Shown: positions 1 to 6,345, counted from the first letter of the stretch. The stretch: 19,204 nucleotides of DNA from JAKJGV01 sp964617565 (GCA_964617565.1 CAZTYH010000065.1:1-19204), one strand, 5' to 3'. Notes: generated from the sequence alone by a model not told the origin. Made by a program: numbers and translations.

Positions 1-252
1 CTCAACGATCAATCATTTCTTGGGATCATCTCAACATCTATGGACGGTTCGAGTGTGGCAATCACCTGGCAGACTGTATATGGGAAAGGATATTGGGTTG
101 ACAGAGGATCAGACCTCTCAGGCAACTCGTGGACAACCGCCTGGCCGTTCGCCATCTATGAGCTCAGCGAGTTTCCTGAGGGGACAGAGTCTCTGCTCGA
201 TTTGAACACCCCCACAAATCAGAACCACTACCGGGTGCGGCTTGCAGAATAA
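1..252 (+). CDS. C-terminal end of an exported protein (partial)
   Basis: The reading frame is open from base 1 and stops at the TAA ending at 252, so only the last 83 residues are present. The tail contains an ITWQTVYGKGYWVDRGSDL stretch followed later by HYRVRL just before the stop. This pattern (a strand with W, 'V.GK.Y.V.R..DL', then 'YRV.L') is typical of the C-terminal beta-domain on exported proteins of Verrucomicrobia and Kiritimatiellota. Related tails are visible in this window on the GH64 protein and the GH13 protein. No catalytic part is present, so the function cannot be stated. An attC-like foldable element begins 11 bases after the stop. Confidence 0.7.
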   Translation, partial: LNDQSFLGIISTSMDGSSVAITWQTVYGKGYWVDRGSDLSGNSWTTAWPFAIYELSEFPEGTESLLDLNTPTNQNHYRVRLAE

Positions 253-263
253 TAGAAAGAAAA

Positions 264-334
264 GGCTAACAATCGGCTTCACCATTACGGTTGACCCGCG
301 GCGGGTCAACCGAAGGTGAGCCGTGACGTTCGCA
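264..334 (+). other. attC-like foldable site 1
   Basis: Read 5' to 3': GGCTAAC (264-270), a 3-nt spacer, CGGCTTCACC (274-283), a 5-nt bulge, GGTTGACCCGC (289-299), one loop base, GCGGGTCAACC (301-311), a 3-nt bulge, GGTGAGCCG (315-323), TGAC, then GTTCGCA (328-334). The central 11-bp stem is perfect. The next stem pairs CGGCT-T-CACC with GGTGAGCCG and leaves one extra T unpaired on the left arm. The outer AAC/GTT can pair. Nested R/L boxes with an unpaired base on one arm are the hallmark of integron attC sites. The R' box (GTTC...) deviates from the GTTRRRY consensus. An alternative is an intrinsic transcription terminator or generic palindromic repeat, although no T-run follows the central stem. 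Confidence 0.5.
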
Positions 335-354
335 GGAGATGGAAGGAATCCCGT

Positions 355-1644
355 ATGACAGTCAAGTGTCCTGAATGCTCGAAGGTGATCTCTGACGGTT
401 CTATCGGATGGGGATATCACGGGCCATGTCCGACGTGTAAGAAGTGGGTGGATGAATGGATCGAGATTGATGACACAACAGGGGAGCCAGCCCGAGGCCC
501 TCAGCCCGAGACACCATCAGTGGTCATAAAGGACGGCCACGTATCCGAGACACCCCCGTCCTTCAAGACTGAGTATCCGTCTGTTGATTCAGGGCAGGAA
601 GCCTTTGCTCGAATTAAGACCGCCTATCCTGTATGCAATCCAGCCTTCGTGCCAGACGGGAAGACATCCGGCCCGGCTATTGTCGCAATGATCCTCGGAG
701 CCCCTGTGGCATGGATCGGGGCTGCCGTGTGCGCCGTTCTTGCCGGTGGTCTGGCCGGGCTCATTCTCGGCGTATTCGGAAAGATGATACTCTGGTTCCC
801 GAGCAAAATCGGTTTCTTGAGGGATTTCACGGTCCACACCCTCGACCCCCTATTGATGTTTCTGGTCAAAGCCGCAGTCATTGGCGTTGGCGGATACGTA
901 ACCGCAGTGATTGTAGCCAAGATAGTCTCAGCCTTCGGCCGCCTGGGCAAGAATCGTAGTGTGGAAGCCGCCCAGGCGGTTTCTGTCATCGCGACGGCCA
1001 TCGTGCTGGGATATACATGGTACGCCAACATGAAATACAACCCCCTCTTCCCAGAACTTCTTCGTGGAGGATGGGGTATTGCGGTGGGGCTCCTTTATGC
1101 AATCGGATTTGCAGCAACGGGTGCGGAAGGCGCGGAGAATGCCGTGAAAACGAAACCGTTTTGCCAAAAGTGCAAACAGTTTACTTTTGTCCCGCGGACA
1201 ATCGCAGTTCCTGCATCCCTCATGGCTACAACAAGAGCTGCCGTGCAATCCGGACTCCTGCAACCTTTACCGCCACTCCAACCCAACCCAAAGGATGGTC
1301 TAGGAACGCTCAGCTGGCATGAGTGCTATGGGTGCGGAGAGGGATATCTGGATCTGACCGTTGAGTTGACAGCGAAGTGTGGATCGGAGCAGTCGGCGGT
1401 CACTCTGCAGGACAAGTGGCTTACTGCATCGGCGCATTTGGATGGGGACGAAGCCAAGAATGCAAAAGCCATCTTTCCTCCCCTGCCAAGTGCAACCGTT
1501 GCTGCGAATGCGAAGGCCCACACGAAGCCATCTGGCCCGCAGTGCCCGTCATGTGGCACGCCCTATCGCTTGGAGGATTACGACAAGAAAGCCCCGAAGA
1601 TATACTGCTCGACCTGCAAAGCAGAATTGCCGAAAGACAGATGA
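355..1644 (+). CDS. Zinc-ribbon multi-pass membrane protein, unknown function
   Basis: This is a 429-residue protein. The ATG at 355 is preferred over the in-frame GTG at 316 because GGAAGG lies at a suitable distance upstream, and because 316 falls inside the attC-like element. Residues 5-28 carry two CxxC pairs (C5/C8 and C25/C28), a zinc ribbon at the extreme N terminus. A hydrophobic region in the first half (about residues 105-260) contains four or five probable membrane segments, the first rich in Gly and Ala. After the membrane region come three more cysteine pairs (CQKC, CYGC, and a C-terminal CPSC...CSTC ribbon), so the soluble ends probably bind zinc on the cytoplasmic face. I do not recognise a named family. 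The stop overlaps the start of the next gene (ATGA), indicating translational coupling and probably a joint function. Confidence 0.8.
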   Translation: MTVKCPECSKVISDGSIGWGYHGPCPTCKKWVDEWIEIDDTTGEPARGPQPETPSVVIKDGHVSETPPSFKTEYPSVDSGQEAFARIKTAYPVCNPAFVPDGKTSGPAIVAMILGAPVAWIGAAVCAVLAGGLAGLILGVFGKMILWFPSKIGFLRDFTVHTLDPLLMFLVKAAVIGVGGYVTAVIVAKIVSAFGRLGKNRSVEAAQAVSVIATAIVLGYTWYANMKYNPLFPELLRGGWGIAVGLLYAIGFAATGAEGAENAVKTKPFCQKCKQFTFVPRTIAVPASLMATTRAAVQSGLLQPLPPLQPNPKDGLGTLSWHECYGCGEGYLDLTVELTAKCGSEQSAVTLQDKWLTASAHLDGDEAKNAKAIFPPLPSATVAANAKAHTKPSGPQCPSCGTPYRLEDYDKKAPKIYCSTCKAELPKDR

Positions 1645-1910
1645 CTGCGAACAAGAGCGTGGACACCTACGTTTCACCCGGCGCGGACACCGGCGCTGCC
1701 CTGCTGCTCGCCGGGATCCTGCTACTGCTTTTCTTGGATCAAAGCTGGCGTTGGGTAGCCGGATTTGCCTGCATTGGGAGTGGAATCATCACCGGCGCCA
1801 TTGGCTTGGCACGATACCGGAGGATGAGCAGGTCGATTTCACTTATCCGGAAACAGTTTGGGATAGATACATTAAGTTCAATGGGAACAACGCGGCCACC
1901 CCGGATATGA
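1641..1910 (+). CDS. Small membrane protein, unknown function
   Basis: This is an 89-residue protein that starts inside the stop codon of the zinc-ribbon gene (ATGA at 1641-1644), so it is very likely translated by coupling. Residues about 17-34 (AALLLAGILLLLFLDQSW) and 38-57 (VAGFACIGSGIITGAIGLA) form two probable membrane helices joined by a short turn. A basic stretch (RYRRMSRS) follows, which would sit in the cytoplasm. No family is recognised. The frame stays open further upstream inside the preceding gene, but a start there would require a long overlap and is unlikely. A subunit or accessory role for the upstream membrane protein is inference from the coupling alone. Confidence 0.65.
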   Translation: MTANKSVDTYVSPGADTGAALLLAGILLLLFLDQSWRWVAGFACIGSGIITGAIGLARYRRMSRSISLIRKQFGIDTLSSMGTTRPPRI

Positions 1911-1968
1911 GAAACGACCAGGTACGATCGGATCGGATTCGCTGCAAATTCAATGGAGGACTTATCCT

Positions 1969-2352
1969 ATGGTATCGTGGCTAATTCTGGTGTTGATCGG
2001 CCTGGCAGGAGGACTCACCGCCGGCCTGTTCGGCATCGGTGGTGGCGTCGTGATCGTACCGATGCTGATCTACTGGGCAGGCTTCTCCCATCACAAGGCA
2101 ACGGGCACGAGCCTCGCAGTTCTGCTGCCCCCGATCGGCTTGGCAGCCGCTATCGAGTACTACAGGCACGGCAACGTTGATCTTCGGGCTGCGCTCATTG
2201 TCGCCGGCACGATGTTTATCGGCCTGTGGATGGGCGCATGTGTCGCGAACAAGATGAAGGGTCCGTATTTGCGCCTGGCGTTTGGAGTGTTCGTCCTTGG
2301 TCTCGGCGTCTATCTGATTCACGGAGCGTGCAAGCGTCTAGGTTGGATTTGA
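1969..2352 (+). CDS. Half-size TauE/SafE-family membrane permease
   Basis: The protein has 127 residues. The start is supported by GGAGG (1954-1958) ahead of the ATG. The N-terminal stretch GGLTAGLFGIGGGVVIVPML is the signature glycine-rich first-helix motif of the TauE/SafE (former DUF81) family, whose members are proposed exporters or importers of sulfite, sulfoacetate and related anions. ATGTSLAVLLPP, with the conserved T-S, follows in the second helix. Four hydrophobic segments are visible. Typical family members are about 250 residues with two such repeats. This protein holds only one, as do known short members that presumably work as dimers. The substrate cannot be deduced. The stop codon overlaps the -35 hexamer of the downstream toxin-antitoxin promoter. 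Confidence 0.85.
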   Translation: MVSWLILVLIGLAGGLTAGLFGIGGGVVIVPMLIYWAGFSHHKATGTSLAVLLPPIGLAAAIEYYRHGNVDLRAALIVAGTMFIGLWMGACVANKMKGPYLRLAFGVFVLGLGVYLIHGACKRLGWI

Positions 2353-2377
2353 CAAATCCCTGCCTGTAAGATATTCT
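2349..2377 (+). promoter_or_regulatory. Sigma70-type promoter of the RHH/PIN operon
   Basis: TTGACA (2349-2354) is a perfect -35 hexamer. A 17-bp spacer separates it from TATTCT (2372-2377). Transcription would begin around 2384, just ahead of GGAGGAAGG (2391-2399) and the ATG at 2406. The -35 box overlaps the stop codon of the permease gene. RHH antitoxins normally bind such promoters to autoregulate, but I see no clear operator repeat. Confidence 0.75.
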
Positions 2378-2405
2378 ATTACACAGATATGGAGGAAGGC
2401 CGCAC

Positions 2406-2624
2406 ATGAGAAGCACCATTACAATAAGCTTGCCGGAAAAGGTCCGATCCCAGCTAGACCGAGTCTCAAAGACTGAAGGGGTTTCCCGAAGTGACCTCGT
2501 GCGCGAGTCCATTCGCGATTACCTGTTTATTCGCCAATTCCGGGGGCTTCGAAAGACCATGGTGGCGAAAGCGTCTCAACGCGGGATTCACACGGATGAA
2601 GACGTGTTTGACCGCGTATCATGA
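2406..2624 (+). CDS. Ribbon-helix-helix (CopG-type) antitoxin
   Basis: This is a 72-residue protein. The start is fixed by the strong GGAGGAAGG site 6 bases upstream. Residues 3-10 (STITISLP) form the DNA-contacting beta ribbon, and VRSQLDRVSKTEGVSRSDLVRESIRDYL gives the two helices, including the usual S-R-S-D-L-V turn. The C-terminal third (QFRGLRKTMVAKASQRGIHTDEDVFDRV) matches the segment that, in RHH antitoxins of PIN toxins, wraps the toxin. Its stop overlaps the toxin start by 4 bases (ATGA). The expected role is neutralisation of the PIN ribonuclease and repression of its own promoter. Confidence 0.9.
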   Translation: MRSTITISLPEKVRSQLDRVSKTEGVSRSDLVRESIRDYLFIRQFRGLRKTMVAKASQRGIHTDEDVFDRVS

Positions 2625-3016
2625 AACTTGTTCTCGACACAAACGTGCTGATTGCCGCGTTTATTACGCATGGCGTATGCAATGAACTTCTGGAGTACTG
2701 TGCAATCAACCACGAAATTATTCTGTCAACATTCATTCTTGATGAACTGCGGGACAAACTCGTTGGAAGGTTCGACTTCTCGAGCCGCGAGGCCGAGGAT
2801 GTAATTAGGCTCTTGAAATCACGGGTGGTTGTGGTGACGCCACAAGAACTGGAAGAACCGACGTGTCGTGACCCAGATGACGATCATATTCTGGGAACGG
2901 CATTAGCCGGAAACTGCGAATGCATTGTGACGGGAGACAAAGACCTGCTCGATCTTAAGTGCGTGCAGGGCATTCGCACGATCAACCCCTCCGCCTTTTG
3001 GACAACAGAGAAATAG
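2621..3016 (+). CDS. PIN-domain ribonuclease toxin
   Basis: This is a 131-residue PIN-domain protein of the 'putative toxin-antitoxin system toxin component, PIN family' type. Acidic active-site residues are visible in order: D6 in VLDTNVL, E42 in ILDEL, D88 within RDPDDDHIL, and D106 in TGDKDLL. Together they would coordinate Mg2+/Mn2+ for RNA cleavage. Its length is normal and all four positions are intact, so it is predicted to be active. It is translationally coupled to the RHH antitoxin through ATGA. An attC-like repeat starts 6 bases after the stop, so the gene and repeat form a compact unit. Confidence 0.92.
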   Translation: MKLVLDTNVLIAAFITHGVCNELLEYCAINHEIILSTFILDELRDKLVGRFDFSSREAEDVIRLLKSRVVVVTPQELEEPTCRDPDDDHILGTALAGNCECIVTGDKDLLDLKCVQGIRTINPSAFWTTEK

Positions 3017-3020
3017 AATT

Positions 3021-3091
3021 GTCGAACCAGAGGCTGGAGACTACGTTTTTTTGCTGGCGCAAAAAAACGCGTCTCAGCCTGAACGTTCCGC
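3021..3091 (+). repeat. 57-bp repeat copy 1, attC-like site 2
   Basis: The core at 3023-3079 is 56/57 identical to 3876-3932; the only difference is G3032 versus A3885. The fold is: GTCGAAC (3021-3027); spacer CAGA; GGCTGGAGAC (3032-3041) pairing with GTCTCAGCC (3071-3079) with one extra G on the left arm; a TA/C internal loop; CGTTTTTTTGC (3044-3054), loop TGGC, GCAAAAAAACG (3059-3069); spacer TGAAC; then GTTCCGC (3085-3091). It lies directly after the PIN toxin stop. The nested boxes, unpaired base and spacers match attC architecture. A dispersed REP-like element or a bidirectional terminator is the alternative. Confidence 0.6.
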
Positions 3092-3110
3092 GCGCCTGCG
3101 GCGCGCGGAA
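3086..3110. repeat. Perfect GC-rich hairpin
   Basis: TTCCGCGCGCC (3086-3096) and GGCGCGCGGAA (3100-3110) form an 11-bp perfect stem with a TGC loop. It begins exactly at the base where cassette exchange would occur if the preceding element is an attC site, so it would be the 5' end of the higBA cassette. It may insulate higBA from read-through. No T-run follows. Confidence 0.6.
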
Positions 3111-3212
3111 TGCGGCGCTCACTTCGTTCGCAGGCTTCCCTCCTTCGCAAGCGTTGCTTGCTCCGGCGGGCAAGCGCCTGTTACGATCCAGCCATTCGGT
3201 GAGCGCCGCATT
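3109..3212. repeat. 14-bp inverted repeat enclosing a structured leader
   Basis: AATGCGGCGCTCAC (3109-3122) is the exact reverse complement of 3199-3212. The 76 bases between contain a further small hairpin, GCAAGC-GTT-GCTTGC. The segment lies upstream of the higB promoter and has no convincing coding content. Together with the hairpin at 3086-3110 it makes almost all of the 252-bp gap between the two toxin-antitoxin systems foldable. Confidence 0.6.
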
Positions 3213-3233
3213 CGCCCTTATAAATAATAACGC

Positions 3234-3262
3234 TTGACGGTATTAACGGCGCGCGTTATGTT
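3234..3262 (+). promoter_or_regulatory. Promoter of higBA
   Basis: TTGACG (3234-3239), a 17-bp spacer and TATGTT (3257-3262) form a good sigma70-like promoter. The expected start of transcription, 6-7 bases after the -10 box, falls on or next to the higB ATG at 3269, so the message may be leaderless. The promoter is framed by TAACGC (3228-3233) and GCGTTA (3253-3258), an inverted pair that could be the HigA operator; that is speculative. Confidence 0.6.
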
Positions 3263-3268
3263 AGAAGC

Positions 3269-3550
3269 ATGATCAAGTCGTTCCGGTGCAAAGATACCGA
3301 GAAGATATACGGGCGGGAGCACGCGCGAAAGCTGCCTCATGACATTCAGCGAGTGGCTATGCGCAAGTTGTGGATGATTGATGCGGCAGAGGATCTTAAC
3401 ACACTGCGTGTCCCCCCGGCAAATCGGCTGGAAGCATTGAGCGGGAAGAGACTGGGACAGCATAGCATCAGAATCAACGATCAGTGGCGCATTTGCTTTC
3501 GGTGGCACGACGGGAACGCTTATGACGTGGAGATTGTGGACTACCATTAG
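3269..3550 (+). CDS. higB: HigB-type mRNA interferase toxin
   Basis: This is a 93-residue RelE-superfamily protein of the HigB (plasmid maintenance killer) type. It has the usual length, an N-terminal SFRCKDTEKIYGRE strand/helix, a middle LNTLRVPPANRLEALSGKRLGQHSIRIND segment, and the C-terminal signature QWRICFRW...AYDVEIVDYH, in which basic and histidine residues act in ribosome-dependent mRNA cleavage. The toxin precedes the antitoxin, as is diagnostic for higBA. No ribosome-binding site is visible before the ATG, which fits the predicted leaderless transcript. Confidence 0.93.
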   Translation: MIKSFRCKDTEKIYGREHARKLPHDIQRVAMRKLWMIDAAEDLNTLRVPPANRLEALSGKRLGQHSIRINDQWRICFRWHDGNAYDVEIVDYH

Positions 3551-3560
3551 GAGTACAACC

Positions 3561-3863
3561 ATGAAGACAAAGAAGATATCCCCTATCCATCCGGGTGAGG
3601 TTCTCCTGGAGGAGTTCCTCAAGCCCATGGGCATTTCGCAGTATCGCCTGGCGAAAGACACCCGTGTTCCGCCCCGTCGAATCAACGAAATCGTGCACGG
3701 AAACCGAGCCGTCACAGCGGACACCGCTCTGCGTCTCGGGCGCTACTTTGGTGTCTCTCCCCAGTTCTGGCTCAATCTTCAGACCCACTTTGATCTGGCA
3801 CTGACAGAAGAGCAAATCGGAGATCGGATTGATCACGAGGTTCACGCACTGGCCGTTGCTTGA
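3561..3863 (+). CDS. higA: HigA-type antitoxin, XRE-family HTH
   Basis: This is a 100-residue antitoxin. AGGAG at 3549-3553, overlapping the higB stop, sets the ATG at 3561; a start further upstream would run inside higB. The sequence begins with the canonical HigA lead-in IHPGEVLLEEFLKPMGISQYRLAKDTRVPPRRINEIVHGNRAVTADTALRLGRYFGVSPQFWLNLQ, a helix-turn-helix with the 'FW.NLQ..YDL'-type continuation. It should bind HigB and repress the higBA promoter. The C terminus is complete. A 57-bp repeat follows 12 bases after the stop. Confidence 0.95.
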   Translation: MKTKKISPIHPGEVLLEEFLKPMGISQYRLAKDTRVPPRRINEIVHGNRAVTADTALRLGRYFGVSPQFWLNLQTHFDLALTEEQIGDRIDHEVHALAVA

Positions 3864-3873
3864 ATCAAAATGA

Positions 3874-3944
3874 GGCGAACCAGAAGCTGGAGACTACGTT
3901 TTTTTGCTGGCGCAAAAAAACGCGTCTCAGCCGCACCGTTCCTG
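3874..3944 (+). repeat. 57-bp repeat copy 2, attC-like site 3
   Basis: This is the second copy of the element after the PIN gene, with its core at 3876-3932. The flanks differ from copy 1, but the box spacing is identical: GGCGAAC (3874-3880), CAGA, the stem arms, a 5-nt spacer (GCACC instead of TGAAC), then GTTCCTG (3938-3944). The conserved ends and variable spacer argue for an element under structural selection rather than a simple recent duplication. It closes the higBA unit, and the sequence after it changes in character towards the downstream chromosomal-type genes. Confidence 0.6.
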
Positions 3945-4007
3945 CGAACAGCGCTCGTTGAGAAGTTGGAGCTATAAGGCTCATCGCGCTAAGAAAGGAC
4001 GAATAAT

Positions 4008-5819
4008 ATGAAGAATCCTTCCCGGTGGTGTGGATATCAAATGTTTCAGGTCATCCAATTCATCAGCGTGTTTGTTTTGTTGCTTCCCATTTCCGGAAGC
4101 GGAGTCGAGATGGGGACGCGTCAACAAACGATCCTGCCGCGCATCGTTGCGCCGGATACGGATCCCGTCGCCCCGTCCAACGTGGCCGCCTACCTGACCT
4201 CGCCCTACGGCCAGTGGGATTGGGGGCCGGGGACGAACGAGGGCCGGCTGCTCACATTGATGCCGGAAGGCTATACGGGTACGAACCATGCGGCGCGGCT
4301 TCTATCTTTCTTTTCCCTGGCCGACGTTCATATGACCGACAAGGAATCCCCGGCTCAGGTTCCCTACCTCGGCTGGAGCGCCGGTTTTGGCGACGCTGGC
4401 ATGGCCCAACTCAATCCGTCTGCTTATACGCCGGTCATTTTGGCCACGACCCATCGTCTCGATGCCGCCGTCAAGACCATCAACACCCTGCACCGGCTGG
4501 CGTCTTTCGATTTCGGCATTGTCCTCGGGGACGTATGCAACTCCGGTCAATACAATGAACTACGCTGGTTTGTTGATGTTATGGACGGACAGCCCATTAC
4601 ACCCAGTTCGGGCGCCCATGACGGAGCCGACACCATAGATTACCAGAGGCCCTTTCAAGCCACCGGGCTCGATCGCTCCATCCCATGGTACGCGGTCATC
4701 GGCAACCACGATCAGCTATGGATGGGCATCGGTTATCCAAGCGAAAAAATCCAGCAAACCATGGTGAGCTCCAACGTTCTCAATATTTCACCCAAGGGAC
4801 CCCTGATTCCACCGGGTGCCGAGGGAACCGGCATATATGTGGGGGTTGTGGATGGGACCACCCCCTATGGCACCGTGATCAAATGGGGAGCGACGAACCT
4901 TTTCGATACGCCTCCAATGGTCGCAGCGGATCCGGATCGCCGCATACTCTCTACGCCACTCAATTCGCCCACGAACTTTGTCAATGCGTTCTTTGATAGC
5001 ACCTCGCTTCCGAAGGGGCATGGTTTCATCCAAGGCGTCACCGGCAGCCTGGCGGCCTGCTACTCGTTCGAGCCCGCGACGAACCTGCCGCTCAAGGTGA
5101 TCGTGCTCGACAATACCTGCAAGAAGGACGAACCCGGCCGGAGTGCGCTTTTTTATGGTGGCGGCTGGATTGATGCCGCACGTATAAGCTGGCTCACCAA
5201 CGAATTGCAGATGGGGCAAGATGAGGAGCAACTCATGATCCTTGCCTGCCACATTCCCATTCTGCCGCAAACGAGCGCTACCAACACAAGCAGATCTATA
5301 ACATTCTATGATACTGCATCCGAAAGCAACCTGGTCGCCACGCTTCACAATTACCCGAACCTCCTCCTTGTCATGGCGGGGCATCGCCACCAGAACGTGG
5401 TTACGCCGTTTCCTTCGCCGGACCCGGACCAGCCGGAACGAGGTTTCTGGGAGGTTGAAACCGTCTCGTTGCGGGACTTTCCCCAGCAATTATGCGCCTG
5501 GGAGATACTCCGCAACAGCGACAACAGCATCTCCATCTTGATGACTAATGTTGATCCCGTTCTCGAAGAGAATTCACCCGCGTGGAATTCGCGAACGTAC
5601 GGCATTGCCGCCGAGCGGATTTTTGGACGACTCGCCCTCGACGACACGTCGTCACGCACCTACAACGTGGAGCTGGTCAAACAATTGAGTCCGGCCATGC
5701 AGGCGAAAATCGCGGGCATCGGGGAGCTGCTGGGACATGCCATGCACATCGAAAGCACCGACTCCGCAACGACAAACGATTTTCTCGGTCAATTGCATGC
5801 GGGAGAGGATACCCGCTAA
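4008..5819 (+). CDS. Secreted calcineurin-like metallophosphoesterase, TIGR03768 type
   Basis: The protein has 603 residues. AAAGGA lies upstream of the ATG. A signal sequence occupies about residues 1-32 (hydrophobic QVIQFISVFVLLLPISGSG). The metal-binding motifs of calcineurin-like phosphoesterases are present in order: D106-x-H108 in SLADVHMTD, GD175 in LGDVCNSG, GNHD (N233, H234, D235), H415 in ACHIPIL, and GHRH (H459, H461). The spacing and overall layout resemble the TIGR03768 metallophosphoesterase family, known only by sequence, with large insertions between motifs. It should act outside the cytoplasm on a phosphate mono- or diester of unknown identity. The insertion carrying ENSP and FGRLALDD near the C terminus is not recognised. 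The gene has no obvious operon partner other than the small membrane protein 79 bases downstream. Confidence 0.85.
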   Translation: MKNPSRWCGYQMFQVIQFISVFVLLLPISGSGVEMGTRQQTILPRIVAPDTDPVAPSNVAAYLTSPYGQWDWGPGTNEGRLLTLMPEGYTGTNHAARLLSFFSLADVHMTDKESPAQVPYLGWSAGFGDAGMAQLNPSAYTPVILATTHRLDAAVKTINTLHRLASFDFGIVLGDVCNSGQYNELRWFVDVMDGQPITPSSGAHDGADTIDYQRPFQATGLDRSIPWYAVIGNHDQLWMGIGYPSEKIQQTMVSSNVLNISPKGPLIPPGAEGTGIYVGVVDGTTPYGTVIKWGATNLFDTPPMVAADPDRRILSTPLNSPTNFVNAFFDSTSLPKGHGFIQGVTGSLAACYSFEPATNLPLKVIVLDNTCKKDEPGRSALFYGGGWIDAARISWLTNELQMGQDEEQLMILACHIPILPQTSATNTSRSITFYDTASESNLVATLHNYPNLLLVMAGHRHQNVVTPFPSPDPDQPERGFWEVETVSLRDFPQQLCAWEILRNSDNSISILMTNVDPVLEENSPAWNSRTYGIAAERIFGRLALDDTSSRTYNVELVKQLSPAMQAKIAGIGELLGHAMHIESTDSATTNDFLGQLHAGEDTR

Positions 5820-5839
5820 TAGCGTGTTGCCCAAATACG

Positions 5840-5883
5840 AATCGCTAAATCCGCTGGCGCGATTTTCTCAGCCTCAAGGCTGA
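5840..5883. other. Two small hairpins between 4008-5819 and the next gene
   Basis: AATCGC (5840-5845) pairs with GCGATT (5859-5864), followed by TTTTCT-like bases. TCAGCC (5868-5873) pairs with GGCTGA (5878-5883) around a TCAA loop. The first could be a weak terminator and the second sits in the leader of the downstream gene. Neither is long enough to be confident. Confidence 0.3.
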
Positions 5884-5898
5884 CATACAGGATAAATC

Positions 5899-6345
5899 AT
5901 GATGCAGAATCTCTCGCTCTTTTCCCGAGGCACCCTGTACTTTCTGCTGACCATGTATGGGGTGTATTCCCTGCTCCTCTGGTTTATGCAATGGAAAGTC
6001 CTTCGGGGCGAAGGATTCAACAACCCGGACGGGTCCAGGGATGACTGGCACGAGCAAAAGATGTTTTATGGCACCGCGATCGCAGATATCTTCGTGGCCT
6101 GCCCGGCTAATATCGCCGGAATCATTCTTGTGTTTCTTTATCCCCGATGGGGTTACTATCTGCTTGCCCTGGCCAGCTTCTGGTGGGTGTGGGCGAACGT
6201 GATGACCACCGCAACCAGCCTGCGGTTCTATAAACCCAGACAACATCTGATGACCTGGCTGGTTGGCTATCCGTTCGGAATTTTCCTGGGTTTGGCCTAC
6301 ATCATATGGACCATTATCCACTTCGATATCATCTACCTGCCCTAA
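5899..6345 (+). CDS. Four-helix integral membrane protein, unknown function
   Basis: This is a 148-residue protein. AGGAT upstream supports the ATG ATG start. Four hydrophobic helices are evident at about residues 11-29, 54-77, 82-103 and 119-142, with the conserved-looking loop GEGFNNPDGSRDDWHEQKMFYGTAIADI between helices 1 and 2 and aromatic/Trp-rich helices 3 and 4 (SFWWVWANVMTTATSLRFY). I do not recognise a named family. No catalytic motif is obvious. It sits alone between two exported enzymes, so context says little. Confidence 0.75.
   Translation: MMQNLSLFSRGTLYFLLTMYGVYSLLLWFMQWKVLRGEGFNNPDGSRDDWHEQKMFYGTAIADIFVACPANIAGIILVFLYPRWGYYLLALASFWWVWANVMTTATSLRFYKPRQHLMTWLVGYPFGIFLGLAYIIWTIIHFDIIYLP

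Noticed and set aside
2342..2348. GTTGGAT as a fourth attC core
   Set aside because: It fits GTTRRRY, but there is no inverted-repeat partner or stem upstream, and a 7-mer of this degeneracy is expected by chance.
3086..3268. A small gene between the PIN toxin and higB
   Set aside because: The frames here translate repeat and hairpin sequence, lack a ribosome-binding site and show no protein-like pattern.
264..3944. CRISPR array made of the 57-bp repeats
   Set aside because: There are only two closely matching copies, 853 bp apart with genes between them, and no spacer-sized units or cas genes.
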